Source of the DNA: Verrucomicrobiota bacterium
Lineage (GTDB): Bacteria; Chlamydiota; Chlamydiia; Chlamydiales; Rhabdochlamydiaceae
Length of the DNA stretch: 13,583 nt
NCBI GenBank assembly: GCA_903970455.1
Contig: CAJCIW010000108.1
Coordinates: forward strand, 1-13,583
Direction of reading: 5' to 3'
This document shows, in pieces, positions 1 through 6,291 of this stretch. How positions within the stretch are numbered: position 1 is the first letter of the stretch; each line of letters begins with the position of its first letter. The notes beneath the pieces were generated by a model, which saw nothing but the letters and a program-made list of their open reading frames with translations, searched no databases and was not told the origin of the DNA. A program made the position numbers and the translations under genes.

Positions 1-2
1 CT

Positions 3-74
3 GGATCTTGTGGAGGTGCTCCAATTTCAATCATCCGACAATATATTGAAAATCAGCAATCGCCCTCAGACTGA
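3..74 (+). pseudogene. tnpA: C-terminal end of IS200/IS605-family TnpA transposase (cut by window edge)
   Basis: An open frame enters from the left edge and ends at a TGA at 72-74. The 23 visible residues begin GSCGGAPISIIRQYIENQ, which matches the pattern at the C-terminus of HUH (Y1) transposases of the IS200/IS605 family, where a GxxGGAP...I..YIExQ helix closes the protein. The catalytic His-x-His and Tyr would lie upstream, outside the window, so it cannot be told whether the gene is intact; it is listed as a partial gene and 'pseudogene' here means only incomplete in this window. The hairpin just downstream fits the element's right end. Identification rests on a short stretch and on recall of the family. 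Confidence 0.62.
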
Positions 75-87
75 TAAGGCGAAATGG

Positions 88-129
88 CGCGATTCATCTC
101 GGCCCTAAAGGGACCGAGTTTTCTCGCGT
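88..129 (+). mobile_element. Probable right-end hairpin of the IS200/IS605-type element
   Basis: Bases 98-106 (CTCGGCCCT) pair with 109-118 (AGGGACCGAG), leaving one unpaired A at 113. A second short stem (CGCGA at 88-92 with TCGCG at 125-129) can form around it. IS200/IS605 elements carry subterminal imperfect hairpins with a bulged base that TnpA binds as single-stranded DNA. The position, 24 nt after the transposase stop, is right for the right end. The exact cleavage site cannot be placed. TTTT follows the stem, so it may also stop transcription of tnpA. Confidence 0.5.
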
Positions 130-155
130 CCAGTGGATAAAAAAAAATGGGTTTT

Positions 156-1262
156 TTAAAAAGTCGTCTTTAAACGGGATTCTTTCTCATGGCGCTCGAT
201 GGCAAGGGCAATTAGCCGATCGAGTAGCTCGCTGTATGGCAGGCCGCTGGCAACCCAGAGCTTGGGATACATGCTGATCTTTGTAAAACCGGGAATTGTA
301 TTGATCTCATTGACGATGAGCTCCCCGTTCTCTTTCAAGAATAAGTCGACGCGCGCCATTCCTTCGCAGCAAAGGACTCGGCAAGCGTCGATGGCCATTT
401 GCTGGATTTTTTCTACAAGGGGTTGAGGTAGTTCAACGGGCGTTTTGTAATTAGCGCCCTCAGTATCGAGGTATTTCGCTTCGTAGGAATAAAATTCATG
501 ATTGGGGACAATCTCTCCTGGCAAAGAGGCAATTGGGTTGTCGTTGCCCAACACGGAACAGACAATTTCTCTTCCTGGAACAAATTCTTCGATCAAAATT
601 TTTCGGTCGTAAAGAAAAGCAGTGTCTATTGCCGCATCGAAATCCTCTTTATTTTTTACCTTGGAAATACCTACCGAAGATCCGAGATTGGCCGGTTTTA
701 CAAAAAAGGGCAGGCCGACCTCTTTGACAAGATCTTCGAAGGTGAATTGATGCCGGTTATATTCATGTAAGGTTAAAAAATGGGCGATGGGAATTTTAGC
801 ATCGCGAAGGAGTCGTTTCATCACATCTTTGTCCATACCGACAGCGGATCCCAGCACCCCTGCCCCGACAAAAGGGATGTTTGCCAATTTCAGGAGCCCT
901 TGAACCGTGCCATCTTCCCCGTAAGGACCATGAAGAACGGGAAAGATCACATCTAATTGGAGAGACTGTTGCAGCTGGTTGCCGGAATAGCTCACGATCT
1001 CTTTCCCATCCCCTTTGGGGAGCAAAGCGAGATTTTCTTTTGCCTCCGTCAATTGCACAAGCTTAGGGTTATCGGGATTCATCAGATAAGAATAAGCATT
1101 GCGCAGACGCCATTCCCCTGTTTTGTCGATTCCGATTAAAAAAACATCGTATTTCTCCTGATCGAGGGCCTCGATGACATTCCTTGCGGAAATTAAGGAA
1201 ACTTCATGTTCTGCGGATTTTCCACCAAAAAGGACGCCAAGACGAATTTTTTTATTTTTCAT
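156..1262 (-). CDS. ddlA: D-alanine--D-alanine ligase, DdlA type
   Basis: Cytoplasmic ATP-grasp ligase that joins two D-alanines with ATP hydrolysis to give the dipeptide MurF adds to the peptidoglycan precursor. The 368-residue protein has the whole family architecture: GGKSAEHEVSL at 13-23, HGPYGEDG at 111-118, the ATP-binding KPANLGSSVGIS at 189-200, the tyrosine of the omega-loop region in YSYEAKY (258-264), MARVDLF at 302-308 and the metal-binding EINTIPGFT at 319-327. That tyrosine is kept, as in D-Ala-D-Ala rather than D-Ala-D-Lac ligases. Length and the C-terminal LKTT-type ending match E. coli DdlA (about 364 residues) better than the shorter DdlB type. It stands alone, divergent from the ATP-grasp gene at 1330, with no murC attached and no clear Shine-Dalgarno sequence before the ATG at 1260-1262. 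Confidence 0.96.
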   Translation of the reverse strand: MKNKKIRLGVLFGGKSAEHEVSLISARNVIEALDQEKYDVFLIGIDKTGEWRLRNAYSYLMNPDNPKLVQLTEAKENLALLPKGDGKEIVSYSGNQLQQSLQLDVIFPVLHGPYGEDGTVQGLLKLANIPFVGAGVLGSAVGMDKDVMKRLLRDAKIPIAHFLTLHEYNRHQFTFEDLVKEVGLPFFVKPANLGSSVGISKVKNKEDFDAAIDTAFLYDRKILIEEFVPGREIVCSVLGNDNPIASLPGEIVPNHEFYSYEAKYLDTEGANYKTPVELPQPLVEKIQQMAIDACRVLCCEGMARVDLFLKENGELIVNEINTIPGFTKISMYPKLWVASGLPYSELLDRLIALAIERHEKESRLKTTF

Positions 1263-1274
1263 TTTTTAAACCAG

Positions 1275-1303
1275 TTGTGAGGGGATGATTTTTCAGTTAT
1301 AAT
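1275..1303 (+). promoter_or_regulatory. Sigma-70/sigma-66-type promoter for the ATP-grasp gene
   Basis: A -35 box TTGTGA (1275-1280, 4 of 6 to consensus) and a perfect -10 box TATAAT (1298-1303) are separated by 17 bp. Transcription would begin near 1310, about 20 nt before the ATG at 1330. The promoter lies inside the short ddlA upstream region, so the two divergent genes share it. Confidence 0.7.
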
Positions 1304-1329
1304 CGGTTCAGATCACTTTGTCAATTTAG

Positions 1330-2394
1330 ATGCCTAAACTTCACATTGCCAATACCTTCTTCGAATGGGAAGTGGAAAATGCGCCCAAACTTAGTTTGCG
1401 CGAAGCTTTTTTACAGAATCCGATTTTTCTTCAATTGCAATTTCTTCCCGTTGTTTATGGAGAACAGGAAGATGGCATGCTCCTTTCCGATTTGCCCGAC
1501 CCCGAATATTGGGCATCTTTGAGTAAAGATAAAATCTCACCACTCTCTGATTTTCTTCACGAAGCGAAAGAATTTCCGAAGAAAATGGAGATCGAAAGCT
1601 GGGGACCTTCCCAGCTCATTGCCGATTGGGCGAAGTCGAAGGGATTGAACTACTCCATGCCCGACTGGCAGACGGTCAAAGAAGTGAATTCAAAGCATTT
1701 TTCATTTGAACACACCCCTCGATTGCCGGGCGCTGAACTTCTCTCCAGCGAAGGGCAGGCGAAACAGTGGCTATGTTCCTTTTCCGGGAAGAAAGTTTTG
1801 AAAACTTGCTACGGCGTTTCGGGTAAAGGGCATCTCATCATTGAAACTGCGGATGCCCAATTCCCTCGGATCGCACAATTCCTTCATGGGGAATGGAAAA
1901 AGAACCTTCCTGTAATCGGAGAGCCTTGGGTTGAACGCATCCTGGATTTCAGCACCCAGTGGGATATGGATAAAGAGGGGAAAATTTCCTATTTAGGAGG
2001 TACAATCTGCAAAAATGACAGCCGGGGACAATATCAGTACAATGAGGTTGGCGAAGAGAGGGATTTATTTGGTCAGTACAATTCCTTTCTTTTGGAACAT
2101 CAAAAAAAAGCAAGAGCTTTGTTAACCTTAATCGCTGGCAAAGGGTTCTTTGGGAATATAGGGATCGATGCAATGCTATACAAGTTTGCGGGTGATATTC
2201 TTTTGCAGCCTGTCGTTGAAATCAATGCACGAAAAACAATGGGTTGGGCAGCCCTCTCTTTGCAAAAGCGGTATTTTCCCGATAAAAAAATTCGCTTGAG
2301 TTATACACCTCGGAAAGAAGGATTTTTGCCCAAATTTCTTGTTTTAAAGCACGGAAAAAAGGTAACCTTCCAACGCAATTTATACGCAAGTTGA
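1330..2394 (+). CDS. Unassigned ATP-grasp-fold protein
   Basis: Protein of 354 residues without an assigned function. The C-terminal half has the marks of the ATP-grasp fold: lysines at 155 and 158 followed by the glycine loop GVSGKG (162-167), a hinge-like EPWVERILDF (198-207), GNIGIDAM (275-282) and the metal-binding PVVEINARKTMG (294-305), with D280, E297 and N299 as likely ligands. ATP-grasp enzymes make an acyl-phosphate from a carboxylate and couple it to an amine or thiol, so a ligase role is likely but the substrate is unknown. The N-terminal 130 residues show nothing I recognise. It is not a Ddl paralogue: the Ddl signatures are absent. It lies between ddlA (divergent) and murA (same strand). 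No Shine-Dalgarno sequence precedes the ATG; an in-frame TAG at 1327-1329 rules out a longer start. The last codons and the stop lie inside a palindromic repeat. Confidence 0.8.
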   Translation: MPKLHIANTFFEWEVENAPKLSLREAFLQNPIFLQLQFLPVVYGEQEDGMLLSDLPDPEYWASLSKDKISPLSDFLHEAKEFPKKMEIESWGPSQLIADWAKSKGLNYSMPDWQTVKEVNSKHFSFEHTPRLPGAELLSSEGQAKQWLCSFSGKKVLKTCYGVSGKGHLIIETADAQFPRIAQFLHGEWKKNLPVIGEPWVERILDFSTQWDMDKEGKISYLGGTICKNDSRGQYQYNEVGEERDLFGQYNSFLLEHQKKARALLTLIAGKGFFGNIGIDAMLYKFAGDILLQPVVEINARKTMGWAALSLQKRYFPDKKIRLSYTPRKEGFLPKFLVLKHGKKVTFQRNLYAS

Positions 2395-2546
2395 CTCAAA
2401 AGTAGGTCAGGAGACGGGATTGAAAGTTGCCGCAAATCGATTCGGGCGAAGAGGGTTGTATCAGTCAATACTACCCTCTTCGCCCGAATCGATTTGCGGC
2501 GCTTTGAACCCGCCTGCTGGCCGACTTTTGAATCAACTTGGGTATA
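2381..2546. repeat. Palindromic element A (166 bp, near-perfect inverted repeat)
   Basis: Bases 2381-2455 and 2474-2546 are inverted copies. The inner 27 bases, 2429-2455 and 2474-2500, are an exact match; the outer parts match with scattered substitutions and a two-base length difference. The 18-base centre can pair further (TTGTAT with ATACTA, one mismatch), leaving a loop of six. Folded, it would form a stem of over 70 bp. The ends read TATACGCAAGTTGACTCAAA on the left and the same with two changes (G to C, C to T) on the right. There is no coding potential of its own and no T-run after the stem. The left end supplies the last three codons and the stop of the ATP-grasp gene; the right end finishes 60 bp before the murA ATG. 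Confidence 0.93.
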
Positions 2547-2606
2547 TTGATTGAAATTAACAAATAATTCTTGTACGAGATAAGAAGAATCAACAAACAA
2601 ATCAAG

Positions 2607-4004
2607 ATGGACATTCTCAAGATCAAGGGTGGAATAGCATTAGAAGGAAGGGTGAAAGCAGCAGGCGCGAAAAATGCTGTGACGAAACTTCTCGTCGCAT
2701 CTCTTTTATCGGACAAGCGGTGCGTTTTTCACAATGTTCCCGACATCGCAGAAGTGGAAGTCACTGTTGCCCTTTGCCGTGAAATCGGTTCCGAAGTGCA
2801 ATGGGACCGTTCCGCCGGCACTCTTGAAATCTTCACCAAAGAATTAAAGACCTCTTACGTTCCACAACGTTTTTCGGGATCGAACCGCATCCCGATTTTA
2901 ATGATCGGCGCTCTTCTGGGCCGTACGGACGAGGACATCATTGTTCCTACCGCAGGAGGTTGTAAAATCGGCAAACGCCCCGTTGACTTCCACGTGACAG
3001 CTTTGGAAAAACTGGGAGCGACGATCGAATACCGGGAAATGAAAAAAGAAGGCGCCTATTTTGCAAGGGCCCATCAAGGGATGAAAGGATCGATCATCCA
3101 TCTAGCCTACCCTTCCGTTGGCGCTACCGAAAATACGATCATGGCGGCCGTTCGCGCCAAAGGAACAACTGTCATTAAAAATGCCGCAACAGAACCTGAA
3201 ATTGTCGATCTCATACTCTTTCTTCAAAAACTGGGCGTGACAATCGGCCTCGACCCGGATCGTACAATCCGCATCCAGCAAGCAACCCATTTTCACGAAG
3301 TGGAACATGTCGTGATCACAGACCGGATCGAAGCCGCTTCTCTAGGGCTTGCAGGGATCAGCACAAAAGGGAGAGTATTTGTGGAAGGTGCGCAACATCC
3401 CCATATGATCACTTTCCTCAATCGACTGCGCGAAGTCAATGCAGGGTTTGAGGTCAAAAAAGATGGAATCGAGTTTTTTTATAAAGGGCCCTTGAAAGGA
3501 GGCATTCATATTGAGACCGATGTGCATCCCGGTTTCATGACCGATTGGCAGCAGCCCTTCGTCGTTCTATTGACGCAATCCCATGGCGCTTCTGTCGTCC
3601 ATGAAACGGTGTACGAGAATCGCTTTGGATACACCGAAACGTTAAGGCTGATGGGTGCCGACATCGAAGCTTTCACCCAATGCCTCGGAGGGAAAGAGTG
3701 TCGTTTCGCTTCACAGAATTTTCAGCATAGCATCGTCGTCAAAGGTCCGACGCCTTTGCAGTCGAAAGACATCGTTATCCCCGATTTGCGCGCAGGGTTT
3801 GCCTACGTCCTAGCAGCCTTATTAGCGCCTGACGAAAGCCACATCAGCGGGGTCCACTATCTCGACAGAGGGTATGAACATATTGTTCATAAGCTCTCGT
3901 CGCTGGGAGCAGATATTAGCCGCGAAAAAGCCCCCGATTCCAGCTTGAAACCTTTAGTGAAAGCTTTGGCCGCGGTTACGGAAAATAAAGCCCTAGCAAA
4001 GTAA
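2607..4004 (+). CDS. murA: UDP-N-acetylglucosamine 1-carboxyvinyltransferase
   Basis: Cytoplasmic enzyme of the first committed step of peptidoglycan synthesis: transfers enolpyruvate from PEP to UDP-GlcNAc. The ATG at 2607 gives 465 residues starting MDILKIKGG, the usual MurA start; an in-frame TTG at 2571 would add 12 unlikely residues. Visible landmarks are the substrate lysine and asparagine in AGAKNA (19-24), the active-site loop PTAGGCKIGKRPVDFH (114-129) with Cys119, TDWQ (312-315) with the catalytic aspartate, and IPDLRAGFAY (391-400). Cys119 is the residue alkylated by fosfomycin; Chlamydia trachomatis has aspartate there. It is longer than E. coli MurA (419) because of small insertions and a C-terminal tail of about 25 residues rich in Lys and Ala. 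The start has only a weak ribosome-binding site, and no clear promoter was found after palindrome A. Confidence 0.96.
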   Translation: MDILKIKGGIALEGRVKAAGAKNAVTKLLVASLLSDKRCVFHNVPDIAEVEVTVALCREIGSEVQWDRSAGTLEIFTKELKTSYVPQRFSGSNRIPILMIGALLGRTDEDIIVPTAGGCKIGKRPVDFHVTALEKLGATIEYREMKKEGAYFARAHQGMKGSIIHLAYPSVGATENTIMAAVRAKGTTVIKNAATEPEIVDLILFLQKLGVTIGLDPDRTIRIQQATHFHEVEHVVITDRIEAASLGLAGISTKGRVFVEGAQHPHMITFLNRLREVNAGFEVKKDGIEFFYKGPLKGGIHIETDVHPGFMTDWQQPFVVLLTQSHGASVVHETVYENRFGYTETLRLMGADIEAFTQCLGGKECRFASQNFQHSIVVKGPTPLQSKDIVIPDLRAGFAYVLAALLAPDESHISGVHYLDRGYEHIVHKLSSLGADISREKAPDSSLKPLVKALAAVTENKALAK

Positions 4005-4037
4005 CCATTGCTTTTAATAACTTCCACTATATATCCT

Positions 4038-4053
4038 TTTAAATTAATTTAAA
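4038..4053. repeat. 16-bp perfect AT-only palindrome upstream of epmB
   Basis: TTTAAATTAATTTAAA reads the same on both strands and lies 20 bp before the epmB-like ATG, in the 69-bp gap after murA. It could be an operator or part of an AT-rich promoter region, but AT-only palindromes arise easily by chance. Confidence 0.4.
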
Positions 4054-4073
4054 TCGACTTTAACTGGATATAA

Positions 4074-5045
4074 ATGGTTAGTATTCCTTTGTGGAGAGCA
4101 ATTCAACGGAATAATTTTACAGATTGGAAAAAACTTTTAACGTTTTTAAATTTCGATTTCATTAAAGAAAACCATATCCTTGCCCAATCAAAATTTCCTC
4201 TGAATCTGCCATTGCGCCTTGCGGAAAAAATCCAAAGGAATGATTGGGACGATCCGATTTTGCGCCAATTCCTGCCAACAATCGAAGAGCTGAAGCCTTC
4301 CCCGCTGTTTCTATTAGATCCCGTTGGAGATGAATCTTTCCGCCCGAAGCCTAAACTCCTCCATAAATACCATGGGAGGGCGTTGCTCGTTTGCACGAGC
4401 GCTTGCGCGATGCACTGCCGGTACTGTTTCCGCCAGCATTTCGAGTATGAGACAAAAGGAAAGATGTTTACCGAAGAACTAGAGGCTATTGGAAGCGACT
4501 CCTCTATTTCTGAAGTTTTGCTCAGCGGTGGGGATCCTCTTTCTTTATCAGACGCTCAGCTTGGAGAACTTCTTAATCAACTGGAGGGGATTCCCCACCT
4601 TAAAAGAATCCGTTTCCACACCCGATTCCCGATGGGGATACCGGAAAGGATCGACTCGTCGTTTCTTCATTTACTCTCTTTTTGCAAGAAGCAAATCATT
4701 TTCGTCATTCATTGTAACCATCCACAAGAATTCGATTCCGTCATTTTCGATCATTTGAAAAAAATTCAACGCCTCGGAATCCCGATCCTATCCCAATCTG
4801 TCCTGCTGCGCGGAGTTAATGATCGATTAGAAATACTGAAAAATCTTTACGAAATTTTAATCGATCATGGTATCATGCCCTACTACTTGCACCAGCTGGA
4901 TCGAGTTCAAGGCGCTGCCCATTTCGAAGTCTTGGAAGAGGAGGGCACAGTTTTGATGAACCAGTTGAGCGCCATTTTGCCCGGCTATGCGATTCCCAAG
5001 TATGTTAGGGAAGTGGCCGGAGAGACAAGCAAGTCGATCATTTAG
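4074..5045 (+). CDS. epmB: EF-P beta-lysylation protein EpmB-like (lysine 2,3-aminomutase family radical SAM enzyme)
   Basis: Radical-SAM, PLP-dependent aminomutase of the KamA family. The iron-sulfur motif is CAMHCRYC (Cys111, Cys115, Cys118; CxxxCxxC), followed by SGGDPL (151-156) for SAM binding and the family segment PYYLHQLDRVQGAAHF (269-284). At 323 residues it is close to E. coli EpmB (342) and lacks the extra C-terminal part of catabolic lysine 2,3-aminomutases (over 400), which argues for EpmB: it converts (S)-alpha-lysine to (R)-beta-lysine, which EpmA attaches to elongation factor P so that ribosomes pass polyproline stretches. Neither epmA nor efp is in the window, so the assignment rests on length and motifs. 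The ATG at 4074 has no clear Shine-Dalgarno sequence. The next gene starts 10 nt after the stop, suggesting one transcript. Confidence 0.88.
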   Translation: MVSIPLWRAIQRNNFTDWKKLLTFLNFDFIKENHILAQSKFPLNLPLRLAEKIQRNDWDDPILRQFLPTIEELKPSPLFLLDPVGDESFRPKPKLLHKYHGRALLVCTSACAMHCRYCFRQHFEYETKGKMFTEELEAIGSDSSISEVLLSGGDPLSLSDAQLGELLNQLEGIPHLKRIRFHTRFPMGIPERIDSSFLHLLSFCKKQIIFVIHCNHPQEFDSVIFDHLKKIQRLGIPILSQSVLLRGVNDRLEILKNLYEILIDHGIMPYYLHQLDRVQGAAHFEVLEEEGTVLMNQLSAILPGYAIPKYVREVAGETSKSII

Positions 5046-5049
5046 GTGG
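5044..5049 (+). promoter_or_regulatory. Ribosome-binding site deciding the glycosyltransferase start
   Basis: AGGTGG, six bases before the ATG at 5056, overlaps the epmB stop codon (TAG, 5043-5045). It favours 5056 over the upstream in-frame ATG at 4987, which has no such site and would overlap epmB by 59 nt. The overlap with the stop suggests coupled translation. Confidence 0.7.
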
Positions 5050-5055
5050 ATACTG

Positions 5056-6087
5056 ATGTTGCATCTCTTGTTTTTTTTCGGTTGTTTACTCTCCACGCTC
5101 TGTGCCGAAGTGATCCCTGAAAAAATATTGATTTGCGGTGTTGCTAAAAATGTGGAGAAAGCGATCCCTAATGACATTCAATCTGCTACAGATTTAGGCC
5201 GCTGTTTTTTAGATTACCGCATCATCATTTATGAAAATAACTCGGCTGATGCGACAAAGCAGCTTTTTGAAGAATGGGCTGAGAGAGATCCCCATCTGAT
5301 CTTTTTATCGGAAATGCCATCCAGAAGGACATTGGCTGAGCAGTCCAACATGAAAATATGCAATCGGACGGAAATGATCGCGAGAGCCCGCAATAAAGTC
5401 CTCGATGTCGCGATGGAAAGCCAATACGATGATTTTAAATATGTCGTTTGGGCTGATTTGGATTTTGTGCAACCCTGGGATATCGAAAATCTCCTCGACA
5501 CAATTCTGAATCCCGAACAGGAATGGGATGCAGTCTTAGCTAATGGTTCGTATGATTTATTCGCTTTACGAGATCCTCAATTTCCGATCGGTTTTGAACT
5601 TCTCGGAAACAAATATTGGGAAAATTTGGACAAAGTTCTCGCTCGATTTTCTCTTGATCCAAATGGCCATTGGCGAAAAGTTTATTCTGCATTTGGCGGA
5701 CTGGGAATTTACAAAAGAGAATCGATCAAAGAATGCCGTTATTCCGGAACAGTGACAAGAGACCTCGAAAAAGTTGTGATCGAGTGGCTTAAAAAAGCAA
5801 ATGAGAGCCAAGATGTTTGTCTCTGGGACGAATATCAGGAGCTTCGTTCCTCTGGAACAACCATTACGCTAAAAAAAGAGAGGATCGCAAATCGAAAACA
5901 GTACCCAAAAGAATTCGGTGTCCGCCTGATGAATCCACTGGGGATTGGGAGAATTGTTTGGTTCTCATGCACCGAAGGCACCACACTGCCTTGGACATGC
6001 GAGCATGTCCCCTTCCATGCATCGATGGCCTTACGAGGTCATGACAAAATCTATATCAATCCCCGAATCATTGTTAACTGGCCCTAA
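5056..6087 (+). CDS. Putative GT-A-type glycosyltransferase with hydrophobic N-terminus
   Basis: Protein of 343 residues. It opens with a hydrophobic stretch (residues 1-17, LLFFFGCLLSTLCA) that could be a signal peptide cleaved after LCA or a membrane anchor, although it lacks the usual basic residues ahead of it. Then come ILICGVAKNVEKAI (24-37), YENNSADAT (59-67), RTEMIARARN (104-113) and DLDF (134-137). This series, a 'CGxxRN' strand, an 'ENxSxDxT' motif, an 'R.e.iA.aRN' helix and an acidic DxD-like motif, is what nucleotide-sugar-dependent GT-A glycosyltransferases of the GT69/GT62-like type show. CEHVPFHASM (315-324) near the end may be an acceptor-side or metal-binding element. Donor and acceptor are unknown. 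Its likely co-transcription with epmB does not suggest a shared pathway. Palindrome B begins at the base after the stop codon. Confidence 0.65.
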   Translation: MLHLLFFFGCLLSTLCAEVIPEKILICGVAKNVEKAIPNDIQSATDLGRCFLDYRIIIYENNSADATKQLFEEWAERDPHLIFLSEMPSRRTLAEQSNMKICNRTEMIARARNKVLDVAMESQYDDFKYVVWADLDFVQPWDIENLLDTILNPEQEWDAVLANGSYDLFALRDPQFPIGFELLGNKYWENLDKVLARFSLDPNGHWRKVYSAFGGLGIYKRESIKECRYSGTVTRDLEKVVIEWLKKANESQDVCLWDEYQELRSSGTTITLKKERIANRKQYPKEFGVRLMNPLGIGRIVWFSCTEGTTLPWTCEHVPFHASMALRGHDKIYINPRIIVNWP

Positions 6088-6252
6088 GAAGCTGTCGTAA
6101 AACCTCAATCCCGGAGATTCGGATGAGCCTTCGATGAGATTTTTTGACGCCGAGCGAAGAGAATATCGGGACGGTGATATGGCTGAGCGAGGCGGCAAAA
6201 AAGATCGCGAAAGCTCGCCGAAGATTCGAAATTGCGGTTTTAGGACAGCTTC
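6088..6252. repeat. Palindromic element B (165 bp, imperfect inverted repeat)
   Basis: The outer 22 bases (6088-6109 and 6231-6252) are inverted copies with two mismatches; the ends read GAAGCTGTCGTAAAACC and its complement-like partner. Pairing continues with small indels through TTCGG, GAGC, TTCG and TTTTTTG-CGCC to about 6151 and 6191, leaving a centre of about 39 bases that can itself pair (ATATC with GATAT). The T-run lies in the left arm and the A-run in the right arm, the reverse of a rho-independent terminator. It fills most of the gap between two converging genes. Confidence 0.88.
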
Positions 6253-6257
6253 TGATA

Positions 6258-6283
6258 TATAGCGAAGTTGAATCAAAAGTTGG
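6258..6283. repeat. Solo copy of the end motif of element A
   Basis: These 26 bases, which include GAAGTTGAATCAAAAGTTGG, match the left end of element A (2381-2406) at 21 of 26 positions and the complement of its right end (2521-2546) at 22 of 26. The copy lies between element B and the argS stop codon and has no inverted partner nearby. Confidence 0.6.
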
Positions 6284-6291
6284 ATATACAC

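Noticed and set aside
2301..2600. Open frame of 99 codons on the minus strand through palindrome A
   Set aside because: The reading frame merely crosses the palindrome; both arms would code unrelated peptides and it overlaps the ATP-grasp gene.
2571..2606. TTG start adding 12 residues to MurA
   Set aside because: MurA proteins begin at the MDILKIKGG-like segment, and no Shine-Dalgarno sequence supports the TTG.
6088..6252. Palindrome B as a bidirectional rho-independent terminator between converging genes
   Set aside because: The T-run is at the start and the A-run at the end of the stem on both strands, so no U-run follows the hairpin.
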